Part shown: positions 34,657 to 44,863 of the stretch, piece after piece | How positions within the stretch are numbered: the first letter of the stretch is position 1 | Layout of the letters: each line of letters opens with the position of its first letter | Notes under the pieces: generated by a model | Database searches by the model: none | The model's input: the letters and a program-made list of their open reading frames with translations, nothing else | What the model was told of the DNA's origin: nothing | Assembly (NCBI GenBank): GCA_963756115.1 | Contig: CAVWMN010000010.1 | Location: forward strand, 744,001-808,000 | Reading direction: 5' to 3' | Source: JTS-RE37 sp963756115 | GTDB taxonomy: Bacteria; Bacteroidota; Bacteroidia; Flavobacteriales; Flavobacteriaceae | Length of the DNA stretch: 64,000 bases | Position numbers and translations under genes: made by a program

Positions 34657-37026
34657 ATGGCAAAGAAGAGAAAAAAATCCAGTCCCGCATCTTCCAAAAA
34701 AGGGTTTTCTTTACGGTTTTCCAAACAGAACAAAATAATCTTTGGAAGCCTCCTGGTACTGCTAAGCATAGCATTATTCTTCTCGTTTATCTCCTTTTAT
34801 TTTACCTGGCAGGAAGATCAGAGTTTACTTACAGAATTTGCGGACCGCAATGCGCATGCCCAGAATCTGCTGAATAAATTCGGGGCCAGTGTCAGCCATT
34901 TTTTTATGTACAGGGGATTCGGGCTGGCTACATTTATTTTTCCCTTCCTGCTTTGCATTACCGGGCTCTACCTTTTTCTGGGATTGAACAAATCAGGCTT
35001 ATGGAATAAATGGATCTGGGGCCTCGTCTTTTTGGTCTGGGTTTCCATCGCCCTTGGTTTTTTTGCCTATGACCAACCCTTGCTGGGGGGGCTTGTGGGA
35101 TTTGAGATGAACGACTTTCTCCAGGATTATACGGGAAAAATTGGTGTCCTGCTGATCCTGTTATTCGGCCTTACCGTGATCATGGTGCGGCTTTTCAAGT
35201 TTACCCCTGAAGGGGCGGCCGGATTTTTCCGAAGCAAAAAAGATTCCCTGGCCTCGGAATTTAAAACGGCGGCTTCCGGAAATAAAACCGGCACACTGAT
35301 CCTGGACCCTGAAGAAGAGGCTCCGGTGATCATCGACACCTATACCCATAAAACCGATATCCCGCCACTGAATCCTGAAGATCCAAAAAATAAGGATGCT
35401 GCAAGCAGCCAGAAAGACCCGGGTAAGGAAGATATCATTGAGATGAAGGTTGAGACGATCAGAGAAGAAAAAGAGGAGAAAGACCTGCTTTCGGAAAAAC
35501 TGGTGGAAGATTATGGTGAATTTGATCCAACCCTGGAATTGGGTAATTATAAATTTCCCCACCTTGATCTGCTTGATGCCCACGGTTCTTCAGGGGGCAT
35601 CACCATAAACCAGGAGGAACTGGAGGAGAACAAGAACCGCATCGTAGAAACCCTCAAGAACTATAAGATAGGGATAGCCCAGATTAAGGCTACCATCGGG
35701 CCTACCGTAACCCTGTATGAAATTGTTCCCGATGCCGGGATCCGTATATCAAAAATTAAAAACCTGGAAGATGATATCGCCTTGTCCCTTGCTGCTTTGG
35801 GCATCCGTATCATCGCCCCTATCCCTGGAAAAGGGACTATTGGGATCGAGGTTCCGAATAAGAACCCTACTACCGTTTCCATGCGATCTGTCATTGCATC
35901 GTCAAAATTCCAAAAGGCAGAGATGCAATTACCGGTAGCTTTCGGAAAGACGATCAGCAATGAGACTTTTGTTGTAGACCTGGCAAAAATGCCCCACCTT
36001 TTAATGGCAGGGGCTACCGGGCAGGGAAAATCTGTAGGCCTGAATGCTGTACTTACCTCCCTTCTCTACAAAAAACATCCTGCAGAAGTAAAATTTATAC
36101 TGGTAGACCCTAAAAAAGTGGAACTTACGCTCTATAACAAAATTGAGCGCCACTACCTCGCCAAGCTCCCCGATTCAGAAGAAGCGATCATCACCGATAA
36201 CAATAAGGTGATCAACACGCTGAATTCCCTTTGTATTGAGATGGACAACCGCTATGAGCTCCTGAAAGTGGCGATGGTACGGAACATCCGGGAGTACAAC
36301 GTAAAATTCAAGGCGCGTAAGCTAAACCCCAATGAAGGGCACATGTTCCTGCCGTATATTGTAGTGGTGATCGATGAGTTTGCCGACCTGATCATGACCG
36401 CCGGAAAAGAAGTGGAAACGCCTATAGCCCGTTTGGCCCAATTGGCCCGGGCCATCGGAATCCACCTGATCATCGCTACACAGCGTCCTTCCGTTAATGT
36501 GATCACCGGGATCATAAAGGCGAATTTCCCGGCACGTATTGCCTTCCGTGTAACGTCCAAAATAGATTCACGTACCATCCTGGATACCCAGGGAGCTGAC
36601 CAGCTGATCGGCCGGGGCGATATGCTCTTTACACAGGGTAATGATATTACCCGGATACAATGCGCCTTTGTTGACACCCCGGAGGTAGCCAAAATAACGG
36701 AATACATCGGAGCACAACGGGGCTACCCGGAAGCACATTTACTCCCTGAGTATACAGGGGATGAGTCTGGCACAAGTATTGATTATAATATCGAGGACAG
36801 GGATGCTATGTTCCGGGATGCCGCAGAAGTGGTGGTTACTGCCCAACAAGGATCTGCTTCCCTCATACAGCGGAAACTGAAATTGGGTTACAACAGGGCG
36901 GGGAGGATCATCGACCAACTGGAGGCTGCGGGAATAGTCGGACCCTTCGAAGGCAGTAAGGCAAGACAGGTATTGGTATCCGACATGAATAGCCTCGACC
37001 AGTTATTACGCGAGGAAAAAGAATAA
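34657..37026 (+). CDS. ftsK: DNA translocase FtsK/SpoIIIE
   Basis: 789 residues. Four membrane helices in the first ~180 residues, a charged linker (about 200-300), the beta-domain, then the RecA-like motor with Walker A GATGQGKS (452-459) and Walker B VVVIDEFADL. The C-terminal gamma winged helix (about 725-789) that reads KOPS-like DNA signals is present (SLIQRKLKLGYNRAGRIIDQ). It pumps the chromosome terminus through the closing septum and activates XerCD. The linker is short, as usual in Bacteroidota. Followed by lolA 17 bases later. Confidence 0.95.
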   Translation: MAKKRKKSSPASSKKGFSLRFSKQNKIIFGSLLVLLSIALFFSFISFYFTWQEDQSLLTEFADRNAHAQNLLNKFGASVSHFFMYRGFGLATFIFPFLLCITGLYLFLGLNKSGLWNKWIWGLVFLVWVSIALGFFAYDQPLLGGLVGFEMNDFLQDYTGKIGVLLILLFGLTVIMVRLFKFTPEGAAGFFRSKKDSLASEFKTAASGNKTGTLILDPEEEAPVIIDTYTHKTDIPPLNPEDPKNKDAASSQKDPGKEDIIEMKVETIREEKEEKDLLSEKLVEDYGEFDPTLELGNYKFPHLDLLDAHGSSGGITINQEELEENKNRIVETLKNYKIGIAQIKATIGPTVTLYEIVPDAGIRISKIKNLEDDIALSLAALGIRIIAPIPGKGTIGIEVPNKNPTTVSMRSVIASSKFQKAEMQLPVAFGKTISNETFVVDLAKMPHLLMAGATGQGKSVGLNAVLTSLLYKKHPAEVKFILVDPKKVELTLYNKIERHYLAKLPDSEEAIITDNNKVINTLNSLCIEMDNRYELLKVAMVRNIREYNVKFKARKLNPNEGHMFLPYIVVVIDEFADLIMTAGKEVETPIARLAQLARAIGIHLIIATQRPSVNVITGIIKANFPARIAFRVTSKIDSRTILDTQGADQLIGRGDMLFTQGNDITRIQCAFVDTPEVAKITEYIGAQRGYPEAHLLPEYTGDESGTSIDYNIEDRDAMFRDAAEVVVTAQQGSASLIQRKLKLGYNRAGRIIDQLEAAGIVGPFEGSKARQVLVSDMNSLDQLLREEKE

Positions 37027-37043
37027 AAAAATAACAAGCACAC

Positions 37044-37688
37044 ATGAAACGAACACTACTTATCTTATGTACGGCACTGCTCGCAAATGCAGGAATGGCC
37101 CAGAATTCTGATAAAGCCAAAAACCTGTTGGATGAAGTATACAACAAAGTGATGAGCTATGACAACATATTCGTAGACTTTAAATACCAATTGCATAATT
37201 CAGAAGCCAACATAGACCAGGAAACCCGGGGTGACGTGACCATGCAGGGGGACAAGTACCTTTTTAATTACCTGGGTTCCCAACAGTTATTTGATGGCAG
37301 CAAAGTATATACCGTAGTCCCGGAAAATGAGGAGATAACCATTGAGGACAAATCAGAGGAAGAAAACACCATCACCCCTTCAAAGATGCTCACGTTCTAT
37401 AAACAAGGGCATAATTACAGCTGGGACATCCTCCAAAACGAGAACGGCCGTAAGATCCAGTTTGTAAAACTGGTCCCCATTGACACCAATTCGGAGATCA
37501 AGTCAATTTTACTGGGTATTGATGTTGAAACGAAGCATATCTATAAACTCATTGAAACCGGCAAGAATGGTACGGTTACTACCATTACTGTTAATTCTTT
37601 TAAAACAGATCAACCGTTGTCCGAAAGCTTATTTACTTTTGATGAAGCCAGGTATAAAGACGAAGGCTACTATATCATAAGAAATTAA
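37044..37688 (+). CDS. lolA: Outer-membrane lipoprotein carrier LolA
   Basis: 214 residues with a signal peptide (LLANAGMAQ). The mature part has the half-barrel pattern of LolA: YKVMSYDNIFVDFKYQL-like opening strand, DVTMQGDKYLF, ITPSKMLTFY and the end FTFDEARYKDEGYYIIRN. It takes lipoproteins released by LolCDE across the periplasm. Located between ftsK and lptF with gaps of 17 and 4 bases, a conserved order in flavobacteria. LolB is not seen here, as expected for the phylum. Confidence 0.9.
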   Translation: MKRTLLILCTALLANAGMAQNSDKAKNLLDEVYNKVMSYDNIFVDFKYQLHNSEANIDQETRGDVTMQGDKYLFNYLGSQQLFDGSKVYTVVPENEEITIEDKSEEENTITPSKMLTFYKQGHNYSWDILQNENGRKIQFVKLVPIDTNSEIKSILLGIDVETKHIYKLIETGKNGTVTTITVNSFKTDQPLSESLFTFDEARYKDEGYYIIRN

Positions 37689-37692
37689 GGCT

Positions 37693-39267
37693 TTGCGCAT
37701 ACTAGACCAGTATATTTTAAAGCGGTTCCTCTTTAATTTTGTCAGTTCGTTTGTGATCCTGATGTTTATCTTCATCTTCCAGACGATCTGGCTTTTTATT
37801 GACGACCTGGCAGGAAAGGGACTGGATATTGTTATTATAGGAAAATTCCTGTTTTACCTTATGCCCAACCTGACGGAAAAAGTATTGCCCCTTACGGTCT
37901 TGCTTTCCTCCATCCTTACCTTCGGAACGTTTGCGGAAAACTATGAATTTGCCGCTATGAAAGCCTCGGGCATCTCCCTCCAGCGTGCCATGCTCAGTGT
38001 TGTATTTTTTGTGATCATCCTCGGCGGGGTTACCTTTTATTTCGCCAACAGTGTTATCCCCGCTTCCGAGCAGAAGATCTATAACCTGAGGCGCAATATT
38101 GCGACGGTAAAACCGGCTGCAGTTATCGAAGAAGGAGTGTTCAGTGATTTTGAGGGACTCAACATCAAGGTGGATAATAAATATGGAAGTAATGACCGCT
38201 TTCTGGACAATGTGATCATCCACAAAAAATCCAACCTCCAAAAGAACACTACGGTAATCAAGGCACAAACCGGGGAACTTGTCAGCAGTGAGGGGTCTCA
38301 AGTTATACAACTGGTTCTGCGGGATGGCCATTATTATGAGGACCTGGTCCCGAAGGCGAGCGAGGATAAGAGAAACTATCCGTTCGCCCGATCCAACTTT
38401 GAGACATATACCATCAGTATCGAGATCCCTGACAATAACCAGGACCTGGAAGAAGAAGGCAACATCCGTACGGATAAGATGAAGAATATCTGGCGGCTCA
38501 ACAAGGATATTGACTCCCTCCAAAAATATAATGTCCGCGTGGTGAAAGCATTTTCGAAGAATATTGCCAACAGGATGGGGGCGTTTGTACCTGTGTTTCC
38601 CAGGGATACAGCTGCATTAATGCCGAGCGAAATGATCGATAGCCTTACCAACCGGCAGATCGGCAACAGTACATTTATCCCGGACAACACCACCATTACG
38701 GAGGAATCTGATTCACAAACAGTCTCGGTAACAGAAATAAACGATATAAAGATGCCCGTGCCCCCGGCCGCAACCCTTAACATTCTGGATTTCTACCAGG
38801 ATTGGCAACGGCCACAAATGCTGGGGACGGCCAAAAACAATGTGTCCAATATCCTCAATTCTGTAAGGGGCAAGAAAGAGGACCTGCAAAGATCCTATAA
38901 GATCTATAATATGCATATCCTCTCATTGCATAATAAATATGCCCTGGCATTTTCCTGTATCATCCTTTTCTTTGTAGGAGCGCCCCTGGGTGCCATCATC
39001 CGGAAAGGAGGCCTGGGATTACCAATGGTCATTGCAATCGTCTTATTCCTGACCTACTATTTCTTCGGGGTTTTTGCAGGAAACTATGCGAAAGAAGGCA
39101 ATATCCACCCGATTCTGGGAGCATGGCTTTCTACGTTAATAATGTTACCTTTGGGAATATTCCTGACCCGAAGGGCCACTGCAGACAAAGGCTTGATGAC
39201 CTTTGGCCATATAGTGGATTTCTTTGTTAACCGGTTTAAAAAGAAGGACAAATCTCCGGAATTATGA
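37693..39267 (+). CDS. LptF/LptG family permease
   Basis: 524 residues starting at a TTG codon at 37693 (reads MRILDQYILKRFLFNF), 4 bases after the lolA stop; there is no ATG upstream in frame. Three membrane helices occur in the first ~110 residues, then a long periplasmic jellyroll region (about 115-400) and three more helices at the end. Family motif IMFIFIFQTIWLFIDDLAGKG is near the start. It extracts lipopolysaccharide from the inner membrane as a partner in LptB2FG. The periplasmic part is longer than in proteobacterial LptF, as I recall for Bacteroidota. Stop overlaps the ribBA start by 4 bases (ATGA). Confidence 0.9.
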   Translation: MRILDQYILKRFLFNFVSSFVILMFIFIFQTIWLFIDDLAGKGLDIVIIGKFLFYLMPNLTEKVLPLTVLLSSILTFGTFAENYEFAAMKASGISLQRAMLSVVFFVIILGGVTFYFANSVIPASEQKIYNLRRNIATVKPAAVIEEGVFSDFEGLNIKVDNKYGSNDRFLDNVIIHKKSNLQKNTTVIKAQTGELVSSEGSQVIQLVLRDGHYYEDLVPKASEDKRNYPFARSNFETYTISIEIPDNNQDLEEEGNIRTDKMKNIWRLNKDIDSLQKYNVRVVKAFSKNIANRMGAFVPVFPRDTAALMPSEMIDSLTNRQIGNSTFIPDNTTITEESDSQTVSVTEINDIKMPVPPAATLNILDFYQDWQRPQMLGTAKNNVSNILNSVRGKKEDLQRSYKIYNMHILSLHNKYALAFSCIILFFVGAPLGAIIRKGGLGLPMVIAIVLFLTYYFFGVFAGNYAKEGNIHPILGAWLSTLIMLPLGIFLTRRATADKGLMTFGHIVDFFVNRFKKKDKSPEL

Positions 39268-40406
39268 TCACAGGCATGGAAGAAAGGATAAAATTGAACA
39301 CCATAGAGGAGGCTATTGCCGATATACGGGATGGCAAGGTCATTATAGTGGTTGATGATGAAAACCGGGAAAATGAAGGTGATTTTATTGCGGCTGCCGA
39401 AAAAGTGAGCCCGGAGATGATCAACTTTATGGCGCAGCACGGAAGGGGCCTTATATGCGCCCCCCTCACGGAGGAACGCTGTGAAGAACTAGGACTTACC
39501 ATGATGGTGGAACATAATACGGTATTGCACCATACCCAGTTTACCGTATCGGTTGACCTGATAGGGCAGGGATGTACAACAGGTATATCCGTTCATGACA
39601 GGGCCAAGACGATCAAGGCACTTGTCAACCGCGATACAAAGCCTCAGCAGTTGGGGCGGCCCGGCCATATATTTCCACTCAGGGCTAAAAACGGCGGGGT
39701 GTTGAGGCGTACCGGGCATACCGAGGCGGCAGTAGACCTTGCCCGGTTGGCAGGTTTTGAACCGGTAGGAATCCTCGTGGAGATCCTGAATGAGGATGGT
39801 ACTATGGCGCGCTTGCCACATTTGGTCAAGGTTGCACGGAAATTTGACCTGAAACTGGTATCGATTGAAGATTTGGTCGCCTACCGTATGCGGCATGACA
39901 GCCTTATAGAAAAAAAGGAATCCTTTGAAGTGATGACCCGTTTTGGCAGTTTTACGCTACACGCTTACCAGCAGACTACCAATGACCAGATCCACCTGGC
40001 ACTTACAAAGGGGACCTGGAACCTTGATGATGTTGTGCTTACCCGGATCAATTCTACCCTGGTCAACAATGATATCCTTGGAACACTTACCAATAATGCC
40101 GACAAAAAGCTTGATGACATGTTCCGCCTGCTTAACGACGAAGGGAAAGGCGCTATAGTCTTCATTAACCAGCAAAGCGAATCCTTCAATTTGCTTAAAA
40201 GAATTACCGGATTGCGGGAAAATCAGGAAAAAGGCATTATGAAAGCACCCAATATAGAAATGGATGCCAAGGATTTCGGGATCGGGGCCCAGATATTGCA
40301 CGATCTCAACATCAGCAAGATGCGTCTTATGACCAATACTTCCCAGACAAAACGGGTTGGTATTGTAGGCTATGGTCTCGAGATCGTCGAATACGTTTCC
40401 TACTAG
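39264..40406 (+). CDS. ribB: RibBA with active DHBP synthase and degenerate GTP cyclohydrolase II domain
   Basis: 380 residues. Residues 1-205 are a complete 3,4-dihydroxy-2-butanone-4-phosphate synthase (VVDDENRENEGDF, MAQHGRGLICAPL, RTGHTEAAVDL), which makes the four-carbon unit of riboflavin from ribulose 5-phosphate. Residues about 210-380 align with the GTP cyclohydrolase II fold, but the zinc cysteines of that enzyme (ECLTGD...RCDCG) are replaced: the region reads NSTLVNNDILGTLTNNAD, with no cysteine at all. The late catalytic block (DxRDY-like) is also lost (MDAKDFGIGAQI). The second activity is therefore probably absent here and a separate RibA should exist elsewhere. Last gene of the tpx-to-ribB string. 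Confidence 0.9.
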   Translation: MITGMEERIKLNTIEEAIADIRDGKVIIVVDDENRENEGDFIAAAEKVSPEMINFMAQHGRGLICAPLTEERCEELGLTMMVEHNTVLHHTQFTVSVDLIGQGCTTGISVHDRAKTIKALVNRDTKPQQLGRPGHIFPLRAKNGGVLRRTGHTEAAVDLARLAGFEPVGILVEILNEDGTMARLPHLVKVARKFDLKLVSIEDLVAYRMRHDSLIEKKESFEVMTRFGSFTLHAYQQTTNDQIHLALTKGTWNLDDVVLTRINSTLVNNDILGTLTNNADKKLDDMFRLLNDEGKGAIVFINQQSESFNLLKRITGLRENQEKGIMKAPNIEMDAKDFGIGAQILHDLNISKMRLMTNTSQTKRVGIVGYGLEIVEYVSY

Positions 40407-40455
40407 GTATCTGAAGTGGTTTCCGCTTAGTTAGGGAACCTACTTTCCGGCCCCG

Positions 40456-43400
40456 TCAGAACGCAAGCGCCAGCGTAAAATTTACACGACCCCCTTCCGT
40501 AGTGGTAAAATAGGCAAAGTTTGCAGTGGTCAGCCCTGCCAAGTTAAAATACAGCCCTCCCCCCGGAGAAGTATGCCACTGGCCTGAATCCTCCAGGGGC
40601 ATCCACACCCTACCATAATCAAAGCCCCCGTAAACTCCAAATGACACCGGGATAATGGCATTTCTGATCCGCCCAATCCTCAGCCTCAGGTCAGACGTCT
40701 GATAGCAGGCGTATTTCCCGGCAAATCGCTGTTGCCTGTAACCCCTGGGACCATTGCCGTCCCCGATACTGGCCGCCTGGTAGAATTCGTAATCGTCGCC
40801 CAGGTTCAGGTGTCCCTGAAATTTAGTAGCGTAGACGAGCCATCCGGCCTTATCAATGCGGGTAGTGAACCGGAATTGAGGTATCAGGTATCCATAACCG
40901 CGATCCAGGTTAAGGTTCGCTGTGTACCCAAGCGTAAGCCCAAAACCAATACCGTTTTTGGGCAGGGAGGGGTTATCAAAATTCTCATAGGAATACTGCA
41001 ACACGGTTCCAATGAAATCCTGGCTTTCAAAAACCCTGGGATCAAGGCCGGCGGAATCAATAAATCGGTTTGGGGTGCGTTCAATTTCAATACCTTCATA
41101 TCGCAGTGCCAAACTTACAGACCCACCCTCATGCCCCCGGTAGATAAGGGAAGGGGACATGAATAATCTCTGCAACCGTACCCGGTTGTAGTCAAAATCC
41201 AATTGGTCATCAAAATTCGGGGTCTCATTCCCCAACCCAAAAAAGTTTTGTGTATAGCTTGGGCTGCTGTAGCCCAGTGTCAATCCGAAATTGAGCTTAT
41301 CTGCAATGTTGGCAAATTCTCCCGTATACAAGATGTCTATACCGGAGGTCTCTGTATAAAAAACTGCGCTGATGTCGTGTTTTTGTGTGAACGGGTTGCG
41401 CCACAGGGAATTTTTGGTATAGCCATAACTGGCCCCCAGGCCCATGCCATTATCCGGATCGTATCCCAGCAGGGGAATGATCCTGGCTATATCCCTGCGG
41501 TTCTTTTTAAAAAAATAGGTATTGAGGTCATAGTTATCCGTCAGGGACTTTTTTACCTGGGTTTCGAAGGTATTCTCCCTGGTTTTCTGGTCAAATACCC
41601 TGATATTATTAGGGCTGGTCATACGATAGGTGTCGTGGTCCCGGCCACCTATTATCTTGATCTTTATTTTACCAGTGCCCTCCCCTACTGCCTCAAAAAT
41701 GTCCTTGTCGTTTAAACCATAAATCCATATTTCCCGGGTAACAGCCTCATTGTAATCGGAATCCCAGAATTTTGCTCCTTTTTCGCCTTTGATTATGCGG
41801 TACCCGGAAATATTGGTTATCCCCCCGGGCTTCCGGGTTATGATGAACCAATCATCTTTATCCGTGCCGGTAATCAGCACATTTTTACGCAATTCTTCAT
41901 AGAGGTCCACCGCGTTTTCTTCCACCCGTTCCACCCTGCCCAGCATGGCTTTTTTAATGCGGGCCAGTTTATGCTGGTCCATTTCCTCCGGGATATTCGC
42001 AAAAGCCTTATCTATAACTTCCGGAGTAAGGTGCTCCCTGATGTATTGTGCTTCGCGAAGCCAATCATCCCGGGAATGATTGATCAGTACGGCCAAATCT
42101 ACGTCATCCCCTGCATCGTTGAACCATCGCGTATAATTGTAGGTTTCGTCATAGCGCTGCATAAAACGCAAGGGTGGGCTCAGGAAGGTTACAGCCCCCA
42201 ACATAAAACCATCAAAATCCGAGAAGGCCTGGTCCCTATCCCTTGGTATCGGCTCATAGCGGTCGATCCCGTCAGGCTGTTCCTGTACCAGCCACCGCCA
42301 CTGGTCAGCGTGCCTGTCCCAGTCCCCGATGATATTATCAAATAATCGTGTACGGATGTACAGGGATTCATCAATCGCGATCTTATCCTTTCTTCGCAGT
42401 TTTTCAAGCAGTTCCGTGGTACTTATTATTCTGGCGGGTCCGGTATGGCCCGGAACATTGAAGTGCCCCGAATCAATCCGTTCTTCAATAAAATATATCT
42501 TATCCCCATAAGCTTCATTATAGGAACCAAGCGCCTTTTGCTTTGGGACATAGTAGACTTCCGGATTGGCATGGTAGATGGAAAGCGCATCAGAGAGATC
42601 CCCTATTGTAAGGGAACCATAGGGATATGCCGTGGTCCAGTAATCCTGGAGAAGCTGAATAAAATAGGTGTCTTCCACCTCAGGTTCAAGGTATTGCGTT
42701 TTAAATATAAAGTATTGTATAAACCTCAAGGCACTTTTCTTTGCAGATCGCATCGTATATTCCCTGCCATCCCGGGAATTCAGGCGCAGGGAACTTGTTT
42801 GGTGCCCCCCACCCTTTCTCAGGGGCGATAGCCCGCCGTACAGTGTATCGAGTAAGGCGGTTTTTACTTTTACAGGGGTAAGGAAATCCCCGCGGTAGTG
42901 TTCGCCCCATAATGCTTTATAAAGCCCGGTACGCTCTAATTCTCCAGGTTCATAAATCGATTTATTCACGTATGCCGGGGATTCATATTCCTTGTAATCA
43001 GGCAGGGGAACCCCTACTTCAGCCTCCAGGATCTCAGATGTGAAGAGGGGGGATTTAAAATTATTAGACTCCCCATAGAAACTTATCCAGACGGCCCCAT
43101 CCTTCATTACGGAAATCTTTGCAAATCCGTGATCATTATAATGAAACAGGCTGTTTTTACCCATACCCGATCTTCTGATATGGCCGCCTGCCCCGCTGAT
43201 GATTACCGGGATATTCTTCTCACTGATGTATTGGAGATTTTTTTCATGCCCTGATAGAAAAATGACATTCTCGGAAAGTTGTGCAATTGTCAATAACCGT
43301 TCACTGAACTCTTTATAATGCCGGTTGTTGATGTTTTGGGAATTGATCCCAAGGGCAAAGCTGTGTCCGTATCTGCCATAGGTTGCTATGGGATGGTATG

Positions 43401-44016
43401 TGGCAATAAGTACTGTTTTTCCCTGGCTTTTGATGATCTCGCTTTCCACTTCTTCATAGAAGGCGGTCTTATTCTTGATATCGCAATCTGCATTGATATC
43501 TGGTATTTCATCCCAGTCAGATAATGCCCATTGCGAGTCAAGGATAAGCAGGTCTACCAATTCGGTTACATTGATCTTTACCAGGGGGCATCCATTTTCA
43601 GGTTGGAAAACATTTTTGTTATCCAGGGATTTTTCAAGGAACACCTCCTGCTTTTTCAACGATTTTAATCCAGATTCCCAGTCAGTTGCCCCCGGGATGA
43701 AAACGGTGCGTTTCGCAAATGGCTTTACCTTTTCCAGGAGCCCTCCTGGGGATTTCTCCGGCAGGTTATTCCCGATCAACAATAAAGTAGCATTTTTTTC
43801 TTTTTCCTCCATCCGGGCAGCTATTTCCTCCAGGACCTTGTTTCCTTCGTCAAACCGGGCAGTCCCCAGGTTCCCGGTAGTATAGAATGTATGAGCGACT
43901 TCTGTATCCGGCAGGCTGTCTACCTCCTGTGAATGTGCGTAAATCCCAGCGAATAATAGTAAAAATGGCAATTTGAACAAGAAGGTATTACAGGCAATTG
44001 CAATGGATTTTAACAT
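40456..44016 (-). CDS. Outer-membrane protein with inactive-looking calcineurin-like phosphoesterase domain and C-terminal beta-barrel
   Basis: 1186 residues. A signal peptide ends near GIYAHSQ. Residues about 38-290 follow the layout of calcineurin-like phosphoesterases, but the metal ligands are gone: GNL (48-50) and GNN (82-84) stand where GDx and GDN are expected, GATDW (109-113) where GNHDW is expected and GHEKN (256-260) where GHxH is expected; only YHPI (207-210) remains. A middle region of about 500 residues (330-850) follows. The C-terminal ~300 residues alternate in a barrel pattern ending in VNFTLALAF, like a surface-antigen/Omp85-type barrel. It probably sits in the outer membrane. 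Its ATG lies 2 bases from the stop of the CPBP-like gene, so the pair is co-transcribed. Function unknown. Confidence 0.75.
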   Translation of the reverse strand: MLKSIAIACNTFLFKLPFLLLFAGIYAHSQEVDSLPDTEVAHTFYTTGNLGTARFDEGNKVLEEIAARMEEKEKNATLLLIGNNLPEKSPGGLLEKVKPFAKRTVFIPGATDWESGLKSLKKQEVFLEKSLDNKNVFQPENGCPLVKINVTELVDLLILDSQWALSDWDEIPDINADCDIKNKTAFYEEVESEIIKSQGKTVLIATYHPIATYGRYGHSFALGINSQNINNRHYKEFSERLLTIAQLSENVIFLSGHEKNLQYISEKNIPVIISGAGGHIRRSGMGKNSLFHYNDHGFAKISVMKDGAVWISFYGESNNFKSPLFTSEILEAEVGVPLPDYKEYESPAYVNKSIYEPGELERTGLYKALWGEHYRGDFLTPVKVKTALLDTLYGGLSPLRKGGGHQTSSLRLNSRDGREYTMRSAKKSALRFIQYFIFKTQYLEPEVEDTYFIQLLQDYWTTAYPYGSLTIGDLSDALSIYHANPEVYYVPKQKALGSYNEAYGDKIYFIEERIDSGHFNVPGHTGPARIISTTELLEKLRRKDKIAIDESLYIRTRLFDNIIGDWDRHADQWRWLVQEQPDGIDRYEPIPRDRDQAFSDFDGFMLGAVTFLSPPLRFMQRYDETYNYTRWFNDAGDDVDLAVLINHSRDDWLREAQYIREHLTPEVIDKAFANIPEEMDQHKLARIKKAMLGRVERVEENAVDLYEELRKNVLITGTDKDDWFIITRKPGGITNISGYRIIKGEKGAKFWDSDYNEAVTREIWIYGLNDKDIFEAVGEGTGKIKIKIIGGRDHDTYRMTSPNNIRVFDQKTRENTFETQVKKSLTDNYDLNTYFFKKNRRDIARIIPLLGYDPDNGMGLGASYGYTKNSLWRNPFTQKHDISAVFYTETSGIDILYTGEFANIADKLNFGLTLGYSSPSYTQNFFGLGNETPNFDDQLDFDYNRVRLQRLFMSPSLIYRGHEGGSVSLALRYEGIEIERTPNRFIDSAGLDPRVFESQDFIGTVLQYSYENFDNPSLPKNGIGFGLTLGYTANLNLDRGYGYLIPQFRFTTRIDKAGWLVYATKFQGHLNLGDDYEFYQAASIGDGNGPRGYRQQRFAGKYACYQTSDLRLRIGRIRNAIIPVSFGVYGGFDYGRVWMPLEDSGQWHTSPGGGLYFNLAGLTTANFAYFTTTEGGRVNFTLALAF

Positions 44017-44018
44017 AG

Positions 44019-44726
44019 CTATGGTATTTCATAATATTCAACATAGATTCCCAGGAGAATATGCCAAACCATATAATGACCCAGCCTTAGTGTGAGGGAG
44101 GAAAGAAATCCAGCTTTTCGAAAATAAACAGCCTGGGCGAGGTTCATCAGAAAACCTGAAACCAGGGCATATACCATTACCCATGGAAGGTTGATAGAAA
44201 ATTGTTCCAGGGGTTCCCGTATGGCTGTCAGGGTGGCACCGATCCAGAAAAAATGTGAAGCATATCGCCCTTTTTTAAAATAGGCCCCCAGCATCATGAA
44301 AATCGTCAAAGGGATCAGCCTGTAGAATACTTCAATTTCAAAAGCGCCGGAAATGTAGAGGAAAACCGAATATGGGAATGGTTGCAGGAACGGTGGCAGG
44401 TCTGTATAAGGTTCCGGGTGGAGCAGGATCTTAAATACCAGGACGTCCAGGAGTCCAAAAACCACTCCGATGAAAATGGGTAGGTAAAACCGATGGCGGT
44501 TTGAGACCCGATGGTCCCAGAAGTTCGGTAGTCTGGCCTTGGTCTGTAAGAAAATAAAAGGGATGCCCATCAGCATAACAAGGAGATTAAGCACCCCCCA
44601 GACACGAATATTTGGCTCCGTATCGCCCAGACTGATCCCATACACCATGCCTGTTACCGCAATTAACAACAGTAAGGTATAGGTGTAGAAGTTTCCCCGT
44701 TCCTCAATTTCCATATGTAATACCAT
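44019..44726 (-). CDS. CPBP-like intramembrane protease or related membrane protein
   Basis: 235 residues, about seven membrane helices. The segment FEIEVFYRLIPLTIF (about residues 129-143) resembles the first motif of CPBP (CAAX-type glutamic) proteases, in which ExxxR follows a glutamate, and LRLGHYMVWHILLG near the end holds two histidines at the spacing of the later motif. The usual EE is EIE, so this is a divergent member and may be inactive. It comes just before the giant outer-membrane gene in the same unit (2-base gap), which hints at a role in processing or membrane handling of that protein. Assigned by pattern only. Confidence 0.55.
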   Translation of the reverse strand: MVLHMEIEERGNFYTYTLLLLIAVTGMVYGISLGDTEPNIRVWGVLNLLVMLMGIPFIFLQTKARLPNFWDHRVSNRHRFYLPIFIGVVFGLLDVLVFKILLHPEPYTDLPPFLQPFPYSVFLYISGAFEIEVFYRLIPLTIFMMLGAYFKKGRYASHFFWIGATLTAIREPLEQFSINLPWVMVYALVSGFLMNLAQAVYFRKAGFLSSLTLRLGHYMVWHILLGIYVEYYEIP

Positions 44727-44863
44727 CCCTTAAAAATGAATTGTACCAAGCAATTTACAAGTATCCTTGGAGGCCTTGCACTAAATTGCAGCCATATAGC
44801 GTGCTAATCCCGAACGATAGCAGGATCAAATACGTACAATGACCTGGTATGTTAATTAAAAGC

